Below are positions 15,970 to 24,118 of a stretch of 64,000 nt of DNA, one piece after another; within the stretch, counting starts at the first letter, position 1, and the number at the start of each line of letters is the position of its first letter. The stretch is taken from positions 1-64,000 of the forward strand of contig JBEEFW010000021.1 in the NCBI GenBank assembly GCA_041166385.1. The letters are read 5' to 3'. Origin of the DNA: DASUCS01 sp041166385 (GTDB lineage: Bacteria > Actinomycetota > Acidimicrobiia > Acidimicrobiales > JACDCH01). The notes beneath the pieces are model-generated. The model was not told the DNA's origin and made no database searches. It saw only the letters and a list, made by a program, of their open reading frames with translations. Made by a program: the position numbers and the translations under genes.

Positions 15970-16036
15970 GGTCGCTCCTCAGCTCGGGACGGGTGCAGAG
16001 TGTCGCACTTGGTCTTTGCGTGCTAACAAACGCCAG

Positions 16037-16423
16037 GTGAGCGAAAAAGCATCGTCGGCAGGGGAGCAGTTCGCTCGTGCCCTGGGTACGAAGGATGCGG
16101 CGGCGCTCCGGCAGATCCTGCACCCCGACCTCGACTTCCGGGCGATGACACCAGGACGTTTTTGGGAAGCGAGCGATGTCGACACCGTGATCGACGAGGT
16201 CCTGCTCGGGAAGTGGTTCGAGCCGACGGACGACGTCCGGGAGATCGTGTCGGTCGAGACCGGCGACGACGTCGGAGCTGTCCACCGTGTCGGCTACCGG
16301 TTCAACGTGACGAACGCCGACGGCGACTTCGCCGTCGAGCAACAGGCGTATTACAACGTCGACGACAGCGGGCAGATCTCGTGGCTGCGCGTGATGTGCT
16401 GCGGCTTCGTGCCGTCGGCGTAG
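16037..16423 (+). CDS. NTF2-like protein
   Basis: A 128-residue protein starting at GTG 16037. The layout EQFARALGTKDAAALRQILHPDLDFRAMTPGRFWEA, VDTVIDEVLLGKWF, VGYRFNVTNADGDFAVEQQAYYNVDDSGQISWLRVMCCGF is a standard NTF2/SnoaL-like cone fold. The HPDLDFRAMTP phrase with an aromatic pocket suggests ligand binding, not a defined enzyme. Lies divergent from the VOC gene; the small kinase gene follows 24 bases downstream of its stop. Confidence 0.82.
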   Translation: MSEKASSAGEQFARALGTKDAAALRQILHPDLDFRAMTPGRFWEASDVDTVIDEVLLGKWFEPTDDVREIVSVETGDDVGAVHRVGYRFNVTNADGDFAVEQQAYYNVDDSGQISWLRVMCCGFVPSA

Positions 16424-16447
16424 CTGCCTCGTGACGGACACTGCCTC

Positions 16448-17032
16448 GTGACGGACTCCGCGGTCATCGTGCACCTGGTCGGTTTTCCCGGTGCGGGGAA
16501 GTACACCGTCGCCCGTGCGATCGCTCGTCAGGCCGAGCTCGACGGCCGTCGCTACGTGGTGATCGACAACCACCACACCTCGAACGTGATCTTCAAAGTG
16601 ATGGACGTCGACGGTGTTCGCCCGATCCCGCGGGAGGTGTGGGACCGCGTCGGCGAGGTGCGCGCGGCGCTGTGCCGCGCGATCGAGGAGTTCTCGCCGC
16701 CGGACTGGTCGTTCGTGTTCACGAACGTGCTGACCGAGGGCGAGCAGGTGGACCGGGACATCGTGGCGCGGCTGAAGGAGCTGGCGGCCCGACGCGGCAA
16801 TCCGTACGTTCCGATCTACATCCACTGCGAGACGGAGGAGAACCTGCGCCGCGTGCCCGCCGCCGAGCGCCGTGAGCGCATGAAGTGGATCGACGCCGAC
16901 GCCGTACGGGCCTTTGTCGACGGCCACGAACTGTTGTGCTTCGACGGCCACGATCCCTTTGCTGTCGACGTCACCTCGCTCACTCCTGACGACGCCGCCC
17001 GACAGATCCTCGAACACATCGCTGACCTATGA
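16448..17032 (+). CDS. P-loop kinase-like AAA protein
   Basis: A 194-residue P-loop NTPase starting at GTG 16448. Walker A is VGFPGAGKYTVAR (residues 11-23), with Tyr where Ser/Thr is common (GKY). A YVVIDNHHTSN segment holds the putative acidic Walker-like residue, and VPAAERRERMKWID fits a lid. It resembles small-molecule kinases of the AAA_33/zeta-like group. The stop shares four bases with the next gene (ATGA), which encodes an AlkB-type dioxygenase, so the pair is coupled. Substrate unknown. Confidence 0.8.
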   Translation: MTDSAVIVHLVGFPGAGKYTVARAIARQAELDGRRYVVIDNHHTSNVIFKVMDVDGVRPIPREVWDRVGEVRAALCRAIEEFSPPDWSFVFTNVLTEGEQVDRDIVARLKELAARRGNPYVPIYIHCETEENLRRVPAAERRERMKWIDADAVRAFVDGHELLCFDGHDPFAVDVTSLTPDDAARQILEHIADL

Positions 17033-17703
17033 CCGCGGACATCGGGATCCAAACTGATGCCGTCATCGAGCGGCTCGATCTCGGCAACGGCGCGTGGGTC
17101 GACATCGCCCGCGGCTGGTTGGCGGGTGCCGACGAGCTGTTTGCCCATCTCCGCGACGAGGTGCCGTGGGAGACGAGCCGCCTGTTCCGGTACGACCACT
17201 TCGTCGAGGAGCGGCGGCTCGGCGCATCCTGGCGACGCGGTCGGCCGCTCCCGCATCCGGCGCTGGCCGACGCGACGCGAACGCTGCAGCACCGCTACCA
17301 CGTGCAGTTCGACAGCTTCGGCATGATCCAGTACCGCGACGGCCGCGACGGCCAGGCGTTCCATCGCGACACCGACATGCGGTGGCTCGACGACACGGTG
17401 ATCGCCATCCTCTCCGTCGGTGCGCGCCGCCCCTGGCTGTTGCGGCCGCGCACGAGCAAGCACGACCACTCGGAGGGTCGCGGCGCGACGCACGACCTCG
17501 CGCCCGGGCCTGGCGCCTTGCTCGTGATGGGCGGGCGTACGCAGGCGGACTGGGAACATTCGGTGCCGTACCGCATCGGGCAGCCGCTCACGCCGCGAAT
17601 CTCGATCCAGTGGCGCTTCGCCCGCCGCACCGGCCGTCCGTTCATGGGCGCGGGCTACCGTGCACCACTCACCTACGGTCGCACATCGCGGAACGATGCG
17701 TGA
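17029..17703 (+). CDS. AlkB-type 2-oxoglutarate/Fe(II) dioxygenase
   Basis: A 224-residue protein of the AlkB family, which removes alkyl groups from DNA or RNA bases by oxidation. Iron ligands are visible: HxD in QAFHRDTDMRWL and a distal His in WEHSVPYR, followed by RISIQWRF, where the two Arg residues hold 2-oxoglutarate. The FDSFGMIQYRDGRDG segment is the family nucleotide-lid entrance. Upstream gene is a P-loop kinase-like protein coupled by ATGA. Base specificity cannot be told; repair of alkylated DNA is the default guess. Confidence 0.9.
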   Translation: MTADIGIQTDAVIERLDLGNGAWVDIARGWLAGADELFAHLRDEVPWETSRLFRYDHFVEERRLGASWRRGRPLPHPALADATRTLQHRYHVQFDSFGMIQYRDGRDGQAFHRDTDMRWLDDTVIAILSVGARRPWLLRPRTSKHDHSEGRGATHDLAPGPGALLVMGGRTQADWEHSVPYRIGQPLTPRISIQWRFARRTGRPFMGAGYRAPLTYGRTSRNDA

Positions 17704-17714
17704 ATGGAGACACG

Positions 17715-18332
17715 ATGGAACTCGCAGTCGTAGGTGCAGGTGTCGGTCGCACGGGTACGCACTCGTTGAAGCTGGCGTTGGAGCAGCTGCTCGACGCACC
17801 GTGCCACCACATGATGGAGGTGCTCGGAGATCCGTCGCAGGTGCCCGCGTGGATCGATGCGATCGAGGGCCGTCCCGTCGACTGGGCGCAGATGCTCGAG
17901 CGCTATCGATCGATCGTCGACTGGCCCGGTGGTGCGTTCTGGCGTGAGCTGCTCACCGCGAATCCCAATGCGCTCGTGCTCCTGTCGGTGCGCGACGCGG
18001 GGGCCTGGTATCGGAGCGCGTCCAACACGATCTTCCTTGCGATGAACAACCTGCCGGAAGTGGCGCCGTGGATGAACTCGGTCAAGAAGATGCTGCGCGA
18101 TCGCTTCAGCGATGACTTCGAGAATCCCGACGCGATGATCGGCGCCTACGAGCGGCACAACGAGGCGGTGCGCAAGGAGGTGCCGGCGTCACAGCTACTG
18201 GAGTGGACACCGTCGGACGGTTGGGAGCCGATCTGCGAGCGGCTTGGGTTACCGGTGCCCGCGGAGCCGTTCCCGGTGACGAACACGACCGACGAGTTCC
18301 GCGCCATGCTCGGCATCGAGCCAGTCGTCTGA
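17715..18332 (+). CDS. Sulfotransferase family protein
   Basis: A 205-residue protein with the PAPS-binding loop GVGRTGTHSLKLALEQL near the start and the LVLLSVRDAGAWYRSA segment that contacts the 3'-phosphate. It matches the short sulfotransferase group (about 200-230 residues) widespread in actinomycetes and fungi. Start ATG 17715 has GGAGA a few bases upstream; an in-frame GTG at 17700 is an alternative. A second sulfotransferase of another subfamily lies at 31711. Acceptor unknown. Confidence 0.9.
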   Translation: MELAVVGAGVGRTGTHSLKLALEQLLDAPCHHMMEVLGDPSQVPAWIDAIEGRPVDWAQMLERYRSIVDWPGGAFWRELLTANPNALVLLSVRDAGAWYRSASNTIFLAMNNLPEVAPWMNSVKKMLRDRFSDDFENPDAMIGAYERHNEAVRKEVPASQLLEWTPSDGWEPICERLGLPVPAEPFPVTNTTDEFRAMLGIEPVV

Positions 18333-18347
18333 CGCGGGACCGAGCCG

Positions 18348-18629
18348 ATGAGCGATGTCGTCGACAATGTTGCCGAAGAACGCTTCGAGGTGCGGGAGGA
18401 CGGACACCTCGCGGAACTCGTGTACCACGTGCACAACGACCGGCTCACGCTGATCCACACCGAGGTCCCCGACGAGCTCGGCGGACGCGGCCTCGGTGGT
18501 GCGCTCGTGCGAGCCGCGCTCGACCGCGCCCGCCGCGATCACCTCACGATCGTGCCGACGTGTCCGTTTGCCCGCAGCTGGTTGGAGAAGCACCGCGATG
18601 CGATCGGCGACGTCACGATCGACTGGTGA
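18348..18629 (+). CDS. GNAT-fold N-acetyltransferase, short YjdJ/Gcn5-related type
   Basis: A 93-residue protein of the minimal acetyltransferase family: AELVYHVHNDRLTLIHTEVPDELGGRGLGGALVRAALDRARRDHLTIVPTCPFARSWLEKH. The acetyl-CoA loop is GGRGLGGAL, and the conserved Cys in TCPF with the following SW.EKH pattern is typical. Usual length in the family is 90-100, so it is complete. It follows the sulfotransferase on the same strand by 15 bases. Substrate unknown. Confidence 0.92.
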   Translation: MSDVVDNVAEERFEVREDGHLAELVYHVHNDRLTLIHTEVPDELGGRGLGGALVRAALDRARRDHLTIVPTCPFARSWLEKHRDAIGDVTIDW

Positions 18630-18725
18630 GCCGTCCGTTCGCGGGTCGCCGAATCGACTTCGTGAATCAATTCACATTACGGTGATCGTCACTGCAATCT
18701 GGTTGAGCGCAAGGACGGCACTGGG

Positions 18726-20249
18726 GTGCGACAGGCGCAAAAGACGAGGTCAGGCCGTTGGCTGCTGGGCAGCGCCGCCCTCGCGACCGCGGTAGCGATT
18801 GCCGTTCGTACGGCTCGGCAGCGAACGCCGGCGACCGGTCCGGTGCGGGCGACGAGCCGGGCGGCGCGCAGCGCTGAGCTCGCTCGCCTGGGCGCTCGGG
18901 TCGGTGCGACCACGGCCAGCAATCGCGCCAAGTGGGTGTTCGCGTCGGCCGAACGCAAAGGGGCGCTCGACGCCGAGCTGGAGTTGCAGACCGCCGACGA
19001 CGTGGCCGCCACGCTCGGCAACATGAAGGGCGTGATGATGAAGCTCGGTCAGGTGGCCAGCTTCGTCGACGACGGCATGCCCGAGCCGGTGCGGCAAGCG
19101 CTCGAGCAACTGCAAGCCGATGCGCCACCGATGAGTGCGGCGCTCGCCGCGGAGATGATCGAGCGCGAGCTCGGCGCGCCGCCCGAGCAGCTGTTCGCCG
19201 AATGGGATCCGGTGCCGATCGCGGCGGCGTCGATCGGTCAGGTGCACCGCGCCATGACGCACGAGGGCATGGCGGTCGCGGTCAAGGTGCAGTACCCCGG
19301 CGTCGAGGACGCGATCAGAGCGGATCTCGCGAGCATGGACGCGGCGATGTTCCCGGCGCCGATGCTGTTCAAGAACTTCGACATGCAGCCGTTCCTGGAC
19401 GAGATCCGCGAACGCATCACCGAGGAGCTCGACTACCGCCTGGAGGCGAGCAACCAGCAACTGTTCGCTGACTGGTACCGCGGGCACCCGTTCATCCACG
19501 TGCCCGAAGTGATCGCGTCACTCAGCTGTGAACGCGTACTCACGACGGAGCTGGCCACCGGCGCGCGCTTCGCGGAACTCGACGAGTGGTCGGAGGAGGA
19601 GCGCCGGCTGGCGGGCGAGACCATCTTCCGCTTCGTGTTCCGCAGCCTGTACCGGCTGAAGGCGTTCAACGGTGATCCGCATCCGGGCAACTATCTGTTC
19701 CGTCCCGGTGGTCGCGTGACGTTCCTCGACTTCGGACTGGTGAAGCGCTACTCGGACGACGACATCAGTCAGCTGATGGATCTCGTCGACGCCATGGTGC
19801 TCGACGACGACATGGAGAAGATCACGGCCGCGGCGACACGCTCCGGGTACTACCCGCCGGGCGCGCCCGTCCCTCCCGAGGAGATACGCGACTACAGCAT
19901 GGCCTTCTGGGAGATGGTGCGTCTCGACGAGACGTTCCGGTTCACGCCCGAGTACGCCACGGAAGTCGTGCGGCGGTTCATGTTCGGCCGGGCCACGCAT
20001 GGTGACGCGGTGAAGTACGCCAACATGCCAGCGCGCTGGACGATCCTGCAGCGCATCAACGTCGGGTTGGTCGCGATCCTCGGGCGGCTCCACGCCGAAG
20101 CCAACTTTCGGCGCATCGCCGAGGAGATGTGGCCGATCACCGACGGCCCGCCTTCGACACCCCTGGGCCTCGAAGAAGCCGCATGGTGGGAGACCCGCCG
20201 CGCTACAGACGCTTCTCGAACCAATGGTGCGCATACGGCTCGTCGTTGA
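18726..20249 (+). CDS. AarF/ABC1/UbiB kinase-like protein
   Basis: A 507-residue member of the ABC1/UbiB atypical kinase family, starting at GTG 18726. The KxGQ motif (MKLGQVASFVDDGMP), Ala-rich loop (AAASIGQVHRA), Lys in VAVKVQYPG, ELDYRLEA, GDPHPGNYLF and LDFGLVKR catalytic loop are all in order. The hydrophobic N-terminal stretch WLLGSAALATAVAIAV may anchor it to the membrane. UbiB proteins support quinone or isoprenoid lipid metabolism; the actinobacterial role is not settled. The 3' end overlaps a convergent acetyltransferase gene by 47 bases. Confidence 0.93.
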   Translation: MRQAQKTRSGRWLLGSAALATAVAIAVRTARQRTPATGPVRATSRAARSAELARLGARVGATTASNRAKWVFASAERKGALDAELELQTADDVAATLGNMKGVMMKLGQVASFVDDGMPEPVRQALEQLQADAPPMSAALAAEMIERELGAPPEQLFAEWDPVPIAAASIGQVHRAMTHEGMAVAVKVQYPGVEDAIRADLASMDAAMFPAPMLFKNFDMQPFLDEIRERITEELDYRLEASNQQLFADWYRGHPFIHVPEVIASLSCERVLTTELATGARFAELDEWSEEERRLAGETIFRFVFRSLYRLKAFNGDPHPGNYLFRPGGRVTFLDFGLVKRYSDDDISQLMDLVDAMVLDDDMEKITAAATRSGYYPPGAPVPPEEIRDYSMAFWEMVRLDETFRFTPEYATEVVRRFMFGRATHGDAVKYANMPARWTILQRINVGLVAILGRLHAEANFRRIAEEMWPITDGPPSTPLGLEEAAWWETRRATDASRTNGAHTARR

Positions 20250-20694
20250 AGGCCTCGACCTCCACGTAGCCGGCGGAGCGGTACATCGCGATCGCCTCAC
20301 GAAGCGTCTTGTTCGTGTCGAGGCGAACGACGCGACTCCCGTTGGCGATCGCGTGCGCCTCGAGCTCGGTGAGCAGCCGGCGGCCGACGCCGAGACCGCG
20401 CGCCGACGCGTCGACCCACATGCGCTTGATCTCCGTGGGCTCGTCGCCGTGAAACATGAGCGCGCCGCACGCCACTGGCTCGGCGCGCAGGAGCGCGACG
20501 AGGAATACGCCCGCAGGTGGGCGAACCTCGTCGAGGTCGACCTTCCGGCTCACCGCCGGGTCGAACCCGGAGTCGAAGCGCTTGTCGAGCTCGGCGTAGT
20601 ACTCGTTGAGGCAGTGCTGCGCGTGGCGGTGCGCGGGATCGATCACGTCGATCTGCACGAGCGCCGCGCTGAGCGGTGGTTCGACCTCGCCCAT
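20203..20694 (-). CDS. GNAT-family N-acetyltransferase
   Basis: A 163-residue acetyltransferase with the pattern FLVALLRAEPVACGALMFHG, IKRMWVDASARGLGVGRRLLTELEAHAIANG (acetyl-CoA loop RGLGVGRRL), VVRLDTNKTLREAIAMYRSAGYVEVEAFND. The C-terminal EKRL is close to the stop. Overlaps the end of the AarF gene on the opposite strand by 47 bases, with both reading frames intact. Cytosolic; substrate unknown. Confidence 0.9.
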   Translation of the reverse strand: MGEVEPPLSAALVQIDVIDPAHRHAQHCLNEYYAELDKRFDSGFDPAVSRKVDLDEVRPPAGVFLVALLRAEPVACGALMFHGDEPTEIKRMWVDASARGLGVGRRLLTELEAHAIANGSRVVRLDTNKTLREAIAMYRSAGYVEVEAFNDEPYAHHWFEKRL

Positions 20695-20750
20695 CGCACA
20701 AAGGCTCGCACAACGCCGCAGACTCGGTTGCGTCGTGTAGACCTCTCCCG

Positions 20751-21800
20751 ATGAGCGCCAGCCGACCGGCTCTCGAGGCCCGTGACGCGTCCGACGTGAA
20801 CGTGGCCTCGACGGCCACGGTGCTCGGCGTCGTGTGGATGGGCAAGCACAGCGCGTTCGCGCAAGGGGCAGCCGTCCGCGCTGTCTCCGCCGAAGGAGCG
20901 GTGCGCATCGGCTCGATGTCGTATGTGCTGGAGAACTCAGTGGTGGTCGGGCGGCCCGATCTCGTCACGACGATCGGACACAAGACCGTGTTCGGACACC
21001 GCTGCACGATCGTCGGCGCGACCGTTGGTCACCTGTGCGAGGTCGGCAACGGCTCGACGCTGATGCCTGGTGCGCACCTCGGCAATCGGGTGTTCCTCGG
21101 CGAGCGCACGCTCGTGCCGGCTGGCATGCACCTTCCCGACGATGTCGTGGCCGTCGGCAATCCCGCTCACATCGTGCGTGCGGCGAGCGCCGACGACCGC
21201 GCCCGTCTCTTGCGGCTGCGCGAGGGCGATCTCGCGTTGCCGACCGACACCAGCCTCACCGAGTTCACCGGCCACCAGGAAGTGGGACCAAGCATGGGTC
21301 AGCTCTACGCGTACCGCGACAAGTTCCCGATCGTCGCGCTCACGGCTCGCGTGTTCGACAGCGCCGAGATCACCGGCGACGTCGTGATCGGCGAAGGCTC
21401 GATCATCGGCGCCGGGGTGCGCATCATCGGTGACTCCCATGGTCCCGTGCGCATCGGCGAGCGCGTGCAGATCCTCGAGAACAGTGTGTTGCACCTGCTG
21501 CCGGACAACGAGCTCGTCCTCGACGACGACGTGATCATCGGGCCGGCCGCCATGATCCACGGCTGCCACATCGGGGCCCGCACGGTCGTCGAACCGGCGG
21601 CGACGGTGTGCGACTGGTCGAGTGTCGGCGCCGACAGCATCGTGCGGGCCGGTGCGGTGGTGAAGCAGCGGGCGACGTTCGGTGATCACGCGGTGATCGA
21701 CGGGTTCCCCGCGCTGCAGGTCGAGTCGCTCGATGCTTCGCCGCCCGTCCCGGCGTGGGCGTTCCACCCCGGCGACCTCGAGACCTTGCAGCGACGTTGA
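20751..21800 (+). CDS. Tandem left-handed beta-helix protein (gamma-carbonic anhydrase-like)
   Basis: A 349-residue protein built from two hexapeptide-repeat units, about residues 20-150 and 190-330, each with the [LIV]-G-x4 rhythm. Repeats include VGRPDLVTTIGHKTVFGHRCTIVG and VIIGPAAMIHGCHIGARTVVEPAATV. His residues in IGH..FGH, VGH and IHGCH could bind zinc as in gamma-type carbonic anhydrases, but acyltransferases of this fold are also possible. Start is ATG 20751; upstream residues are low complexity. A dual-domain arrangement is less common than the single-domain trimer. Confidence 0.85.
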   Translation: MSASRPALEARDASDVNVASTATVLGVVWMGKHSAFAQGAAVRAVSAEGAVRIGSMSYVLENSVVVGRPDLVTTIGHKTVFGHRCTIVGATVGHLCEVGNGSTLMPGAHLGNRVFLGERTLVPAGMHLPDDVVAVGNPAHIVRAASADDRARLLRLREGDLALPTDTSLTEFTGHQEVGPSMGQLYAYRDKFPIVALTARVFDSAEITGDVVIGEGSIIGAGVRIIGDSHGPVRIGERVQILENSVLHLLPDNELVLDDDVIIGPAAMIHGCHIGARTVVEPAATVCDWSSVGADSIVRAGAVVKQRATFGDHAVIDGFPALQVESLDASPPVPAWAFHPGDLETLQRR

Positions 21801-21801
21801 G

Positions 21802-22164
21802 CTAGCCGCCGCCGCGCCAGCGGTCGAGTTGCCGGCGCTCGCGCTTCGTCGGCCGGCCCGCGCCCCGCTCCCTCTCGGCGGTGTAGCTCGTGTCGCGTGG
21901 CGGCGGTGGAGGGCTGTGGTCGACGTAGCACTCGACGGCAATCGGCGCGCCCACCCGGTTGTTGATCGTGCGGGTCACTTCGACGATGCGGTCGCGACCG
22001 TGGATGCGACCTTCGACGCGGTCACCGACCGCAACCGTGGTGGCGGGCTTGGCGGGATTGCCATTCACCCGTACATGTCCACCGCGGCACGCGTTCGTGG
22101 ATTCGGCGCGCGACTTGAACAGCCGTATGGCCCACAACCAGCGGTCGACGCGCACGCCTTCCAT
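21802..22164 (-). CDS. S4-domain RNA-binding protein (Hsp15-like)
   Basis: A 120-residue protein with an S4 RNA-binding domain (VRVDRWLWAIRLFKSRAESTNACRGGHVRVNGNPAKPATTVAVGDRV, residues 3-50) followed by a basic C-terminal tail (RPTKRERRQLDRWRGGG). It resembles Hsp15, which recycles stalled 50S subunits carrying nascent tRNA. It is convergent with the hexapeptide-repeat gene, one base apart. Family is clear; role by homology. Confidence 0.92.
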   Translation of the reverse strand: MEGVRVDRWLWAIRLFKSRAESTNACRGGHVRVNGNPAKPATTVAVGDRVEGRIHGRDRIVEVTRTINNRVGAPIAVECYVDHSPPPPPRDTSYTAERERGAGRPTKRERRQLDRWRGGG

Positions 22165-22195
22165 CCGCCCAACGTAGAGGCGCAGGGGGCTCGAA

Positions 22196-23245
22196 TCAGC
22201 CGGTGATGGTGGCGCTGTCGGGCGGCGCCAACGACACCCACGTGCGTCCCGGCGTCAGCTTGATCGGCGCACCGGCGGCGTCGAGGAACTGCGTGGGCGT
22301 CTCGGCGTCCGGTTTCGTCCACGTGCCTTCGACGATGTTGCCGGCGGTGAGCACCCACGCCACGCCCTGACCGACGAGCTGGCCATCAGGGATGCCGCCG
22401 TTCGGCTGGTAGTCGACGAACTGGATGATGACGTTGGGCGGTGCGACCTGCACGCCGTCGCTGTCGACGTGGGGTACGCCGGCCTGCGAACGGAACCACC
22501 CACCGACGCCTGCATCCCACGCGTAGTCGACCGGCGCGTTCCCGCCGAAGCGACCCCACACGATGTTCACGCTTCCGAGCGGACGGGCGTTGGCGCCAAG
22601 GGGCTCGTCGGGCGCGCGATACACGAACAACGATTGCGGAGATCCCGCGTCTTCCTGGTGACTCGCCAGCATCGAGAGGTAGCCCTCGATGAAGAGGTTG
22701 TGCGGTGCAGCACGCGACGACTCGCGGAAGTACTGGTCGACCGCGGGCGTGTTGCCGACGTCGACGATGTTCGAGTTGCCGATCATGTCGCGCACCCAAG
22801 TGTTCGCGCCCGACCACGCGAACAGCGGTCGTCGCAACGGCGTGAACAACAGCACGTCGGTGGGGCGCGCCGACCGTACCGGGCCGACCGGTCCGGCGTC
22901 GGTCGACTGGAACAGCGCCATCAACCGCGTCGAGCTGTTCTCGACCAGTTCCTCGTAGACCACGTCGGCCTGGTTGATGCCGGCTTGCGGGTGGGCCTCG
23001 GCGACGTTGTCGATCTTCACCACCAGCACGGGCCGGAGCATGAGCGCGGGATCAGCTGCCAGGCCGGTGAGCGGCGCGGTCGGCGGGGGAGCGGCGGTCG
23101 TGGGTGCGGCGGTCGGGGACGGCGCGGTGTTGGTAGCGACCGCCGCGGCCTTCTGCACCGAGCGCTCTCCACCGCCGCCACACCCCGACAACGCGAGGAC
23201 GCACGCGACGACGGGAACGAGCCGATGGACTTGGTTGCGCGTCAA
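22196..23245 (-). CDS. DUF3048 lipoprotein (YerB-like)
   Basis: About 350 residues. The N-terminus HRLVPVVACVLALSGCGGG is a lipoprotein signal with lipobox LSGC, then an Ala/Pro/Thr linker, then a DUF3048 body (VLVVKIDNVAEAHPQAGINQADVVYEELVE, SARPTD, NVFIEG-like NLFIEGYLSM, VDYAWD). The start is most likely TTG 23243-23245: upstream sequence is unlike the family and no ATG or GTG lies between. DUF3048 proteins are surface lipoproteins of unknown role. The transcript reads toward the S4 gene, 31 bases away. Confidence 0.88.
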   Translation of the reverse strand: MTRNQVHRLVPVVACVLALSGCGGGGERSVQKAAAVATNTAPSPTAAPTTAAPPPTAPLTGLAADPALMLRPVLVVKIDNVAEAHPQAGINQADVVYEELVENSSTRLMALFQSTDAGPVGPVRSARPTDVLLFTPLRRPLFAWSGANTWVRDMIGNSNIVDVGNTPAVDQYFRESSRAAPHNLFIEGYLSMLASHQEDAGSPQSLFVYRAPDEPLGANARPLGSVNIVWGRFGGNAPVDYAWDAGVGGWFRSQAGVPHVDSDGVQVAPPNVIIQFVDYQPNGGIPDGQLVGQGVAWVLTAGNIVEGTWTKPDAETPTQFLDAAGAPIKLTPGRTWVSLAPPDSATITG

Positions 23246-23342
23246 TGTGCTGGTGCCATGTGCGTGTGACCCGTCCGCACGGTCAGGGATGCGACAGGTC
23301 AACTGTGGCGCGACGAGCGCTCCGAGTGGGGGATGGGGGCGG

Positions 23343-24065
23343 TCACCGGAGGCTGATTCGGGCGCGGATCGGACGGTGGTCGGACTTGCCGATGCGCACG
23401 ACTTCCGCATCGGACACCGCGATCGACGGCGTCGTCATCAGGTGGTCGATCTGGAACACCGACACCGGTGTCGGCCACGTCGCTCCGTGCGTCGTGTCAC
23501 GCCACCCCGGAAGGATGAAGCGGGCGACCCACCGCCACATGTTGAAGTCGCCCATCAGCACGGCCGGAAGATGCGGATCGGGTACCACGCCCCGCAGCCG
23601 CCAGCGCAGGAGCGGCGAGAAATGTTCGAGATGCGGAAAATGCGAGGCGCACACCGTCAACGTGGCGCCGCCGAGCTCGATGTCGGTGGTCATGACGGCG
23701 CGGTCGATCTTGTCGTACATGAACCCGTCGAGACGATGCTCGATCACCGGCCCGCGTGGAATCCGAGTCAGCAGCGCCTGTCCCCAATCGCCGTTGCCCG
23801 CGGCGGAACCGGTGCGACCGACGAGGCGACAGTGCGGCTCGACTGTGCCGCGGGCCATCCACACATGGTGGACCTCGTAGCCGAGGGCGGTGGCGACCTC
23901 GTCGGCGACGCTCGCCGCGCCATCTGGCCTCCACACCTCCTGCAGCGCGAGCACGTCGGCATCGAGCTGGCGGCAGGCCTCGACAACGTCGTACGGCTTG
24001 TGCGAGCGCGGCCGCCGTCCCCAATGGATGTTGAATGACGCGACCGTCACGCTGGGCGCTGGCAT
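23343..24065 (-). CDS. Endonuclease/exonuclease/phosphatase family protein
   Basis: A 240-residue protein with the exonuclease III-like metal-dependent phosphoesterase motifs in order: VASFNIHWG (Asn), VLALQEVW (Glu), PAVLMGDFNMW (GDFN) and IGKSDHRPIRA (DH). It lacks a signal peptide and a DNA-binding insertion, so its substrate may be a lipid, phosphoester or nucleic acid. Length is at the short end. Divergent from the CoA-transferase gene by 53 bases. Confidence 0.92.
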   Translation of the reverse strand: MPAPSVTVASFNIHWGRRPRSHKPYDVVEACRQLDADVLALQEVWRPDGAASVADEVATALGYEVHHVWMARGTVEPHCRLVGRTGSAAGNGDWGQALLTRIPRGPVIEHRLDGFMYDKIDRAVMTTDIELGGATLTVCASHFPHLEHFSPLLRWRLRGVVPDPHLPAVLMGDFNMWRWVARFILPGWRDTTHGATWPTPVSVFQIDHLMTTPSIAVSDAEVVRIGKSDHRPIRARISLR

Positions 24066-24118
24066 GCCCGCACGAGGCTACGGGCAGCTCGGGGCTGCAA
24101 CGGACAGACTGTGAACCC

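Noticed and set aside
15362..17017. 551-codon minus-strand frame
   Set aside because: Overlaps the VOC, NTF2-like and kinase genes; translation is Arg/Val-rich and unlike any family.
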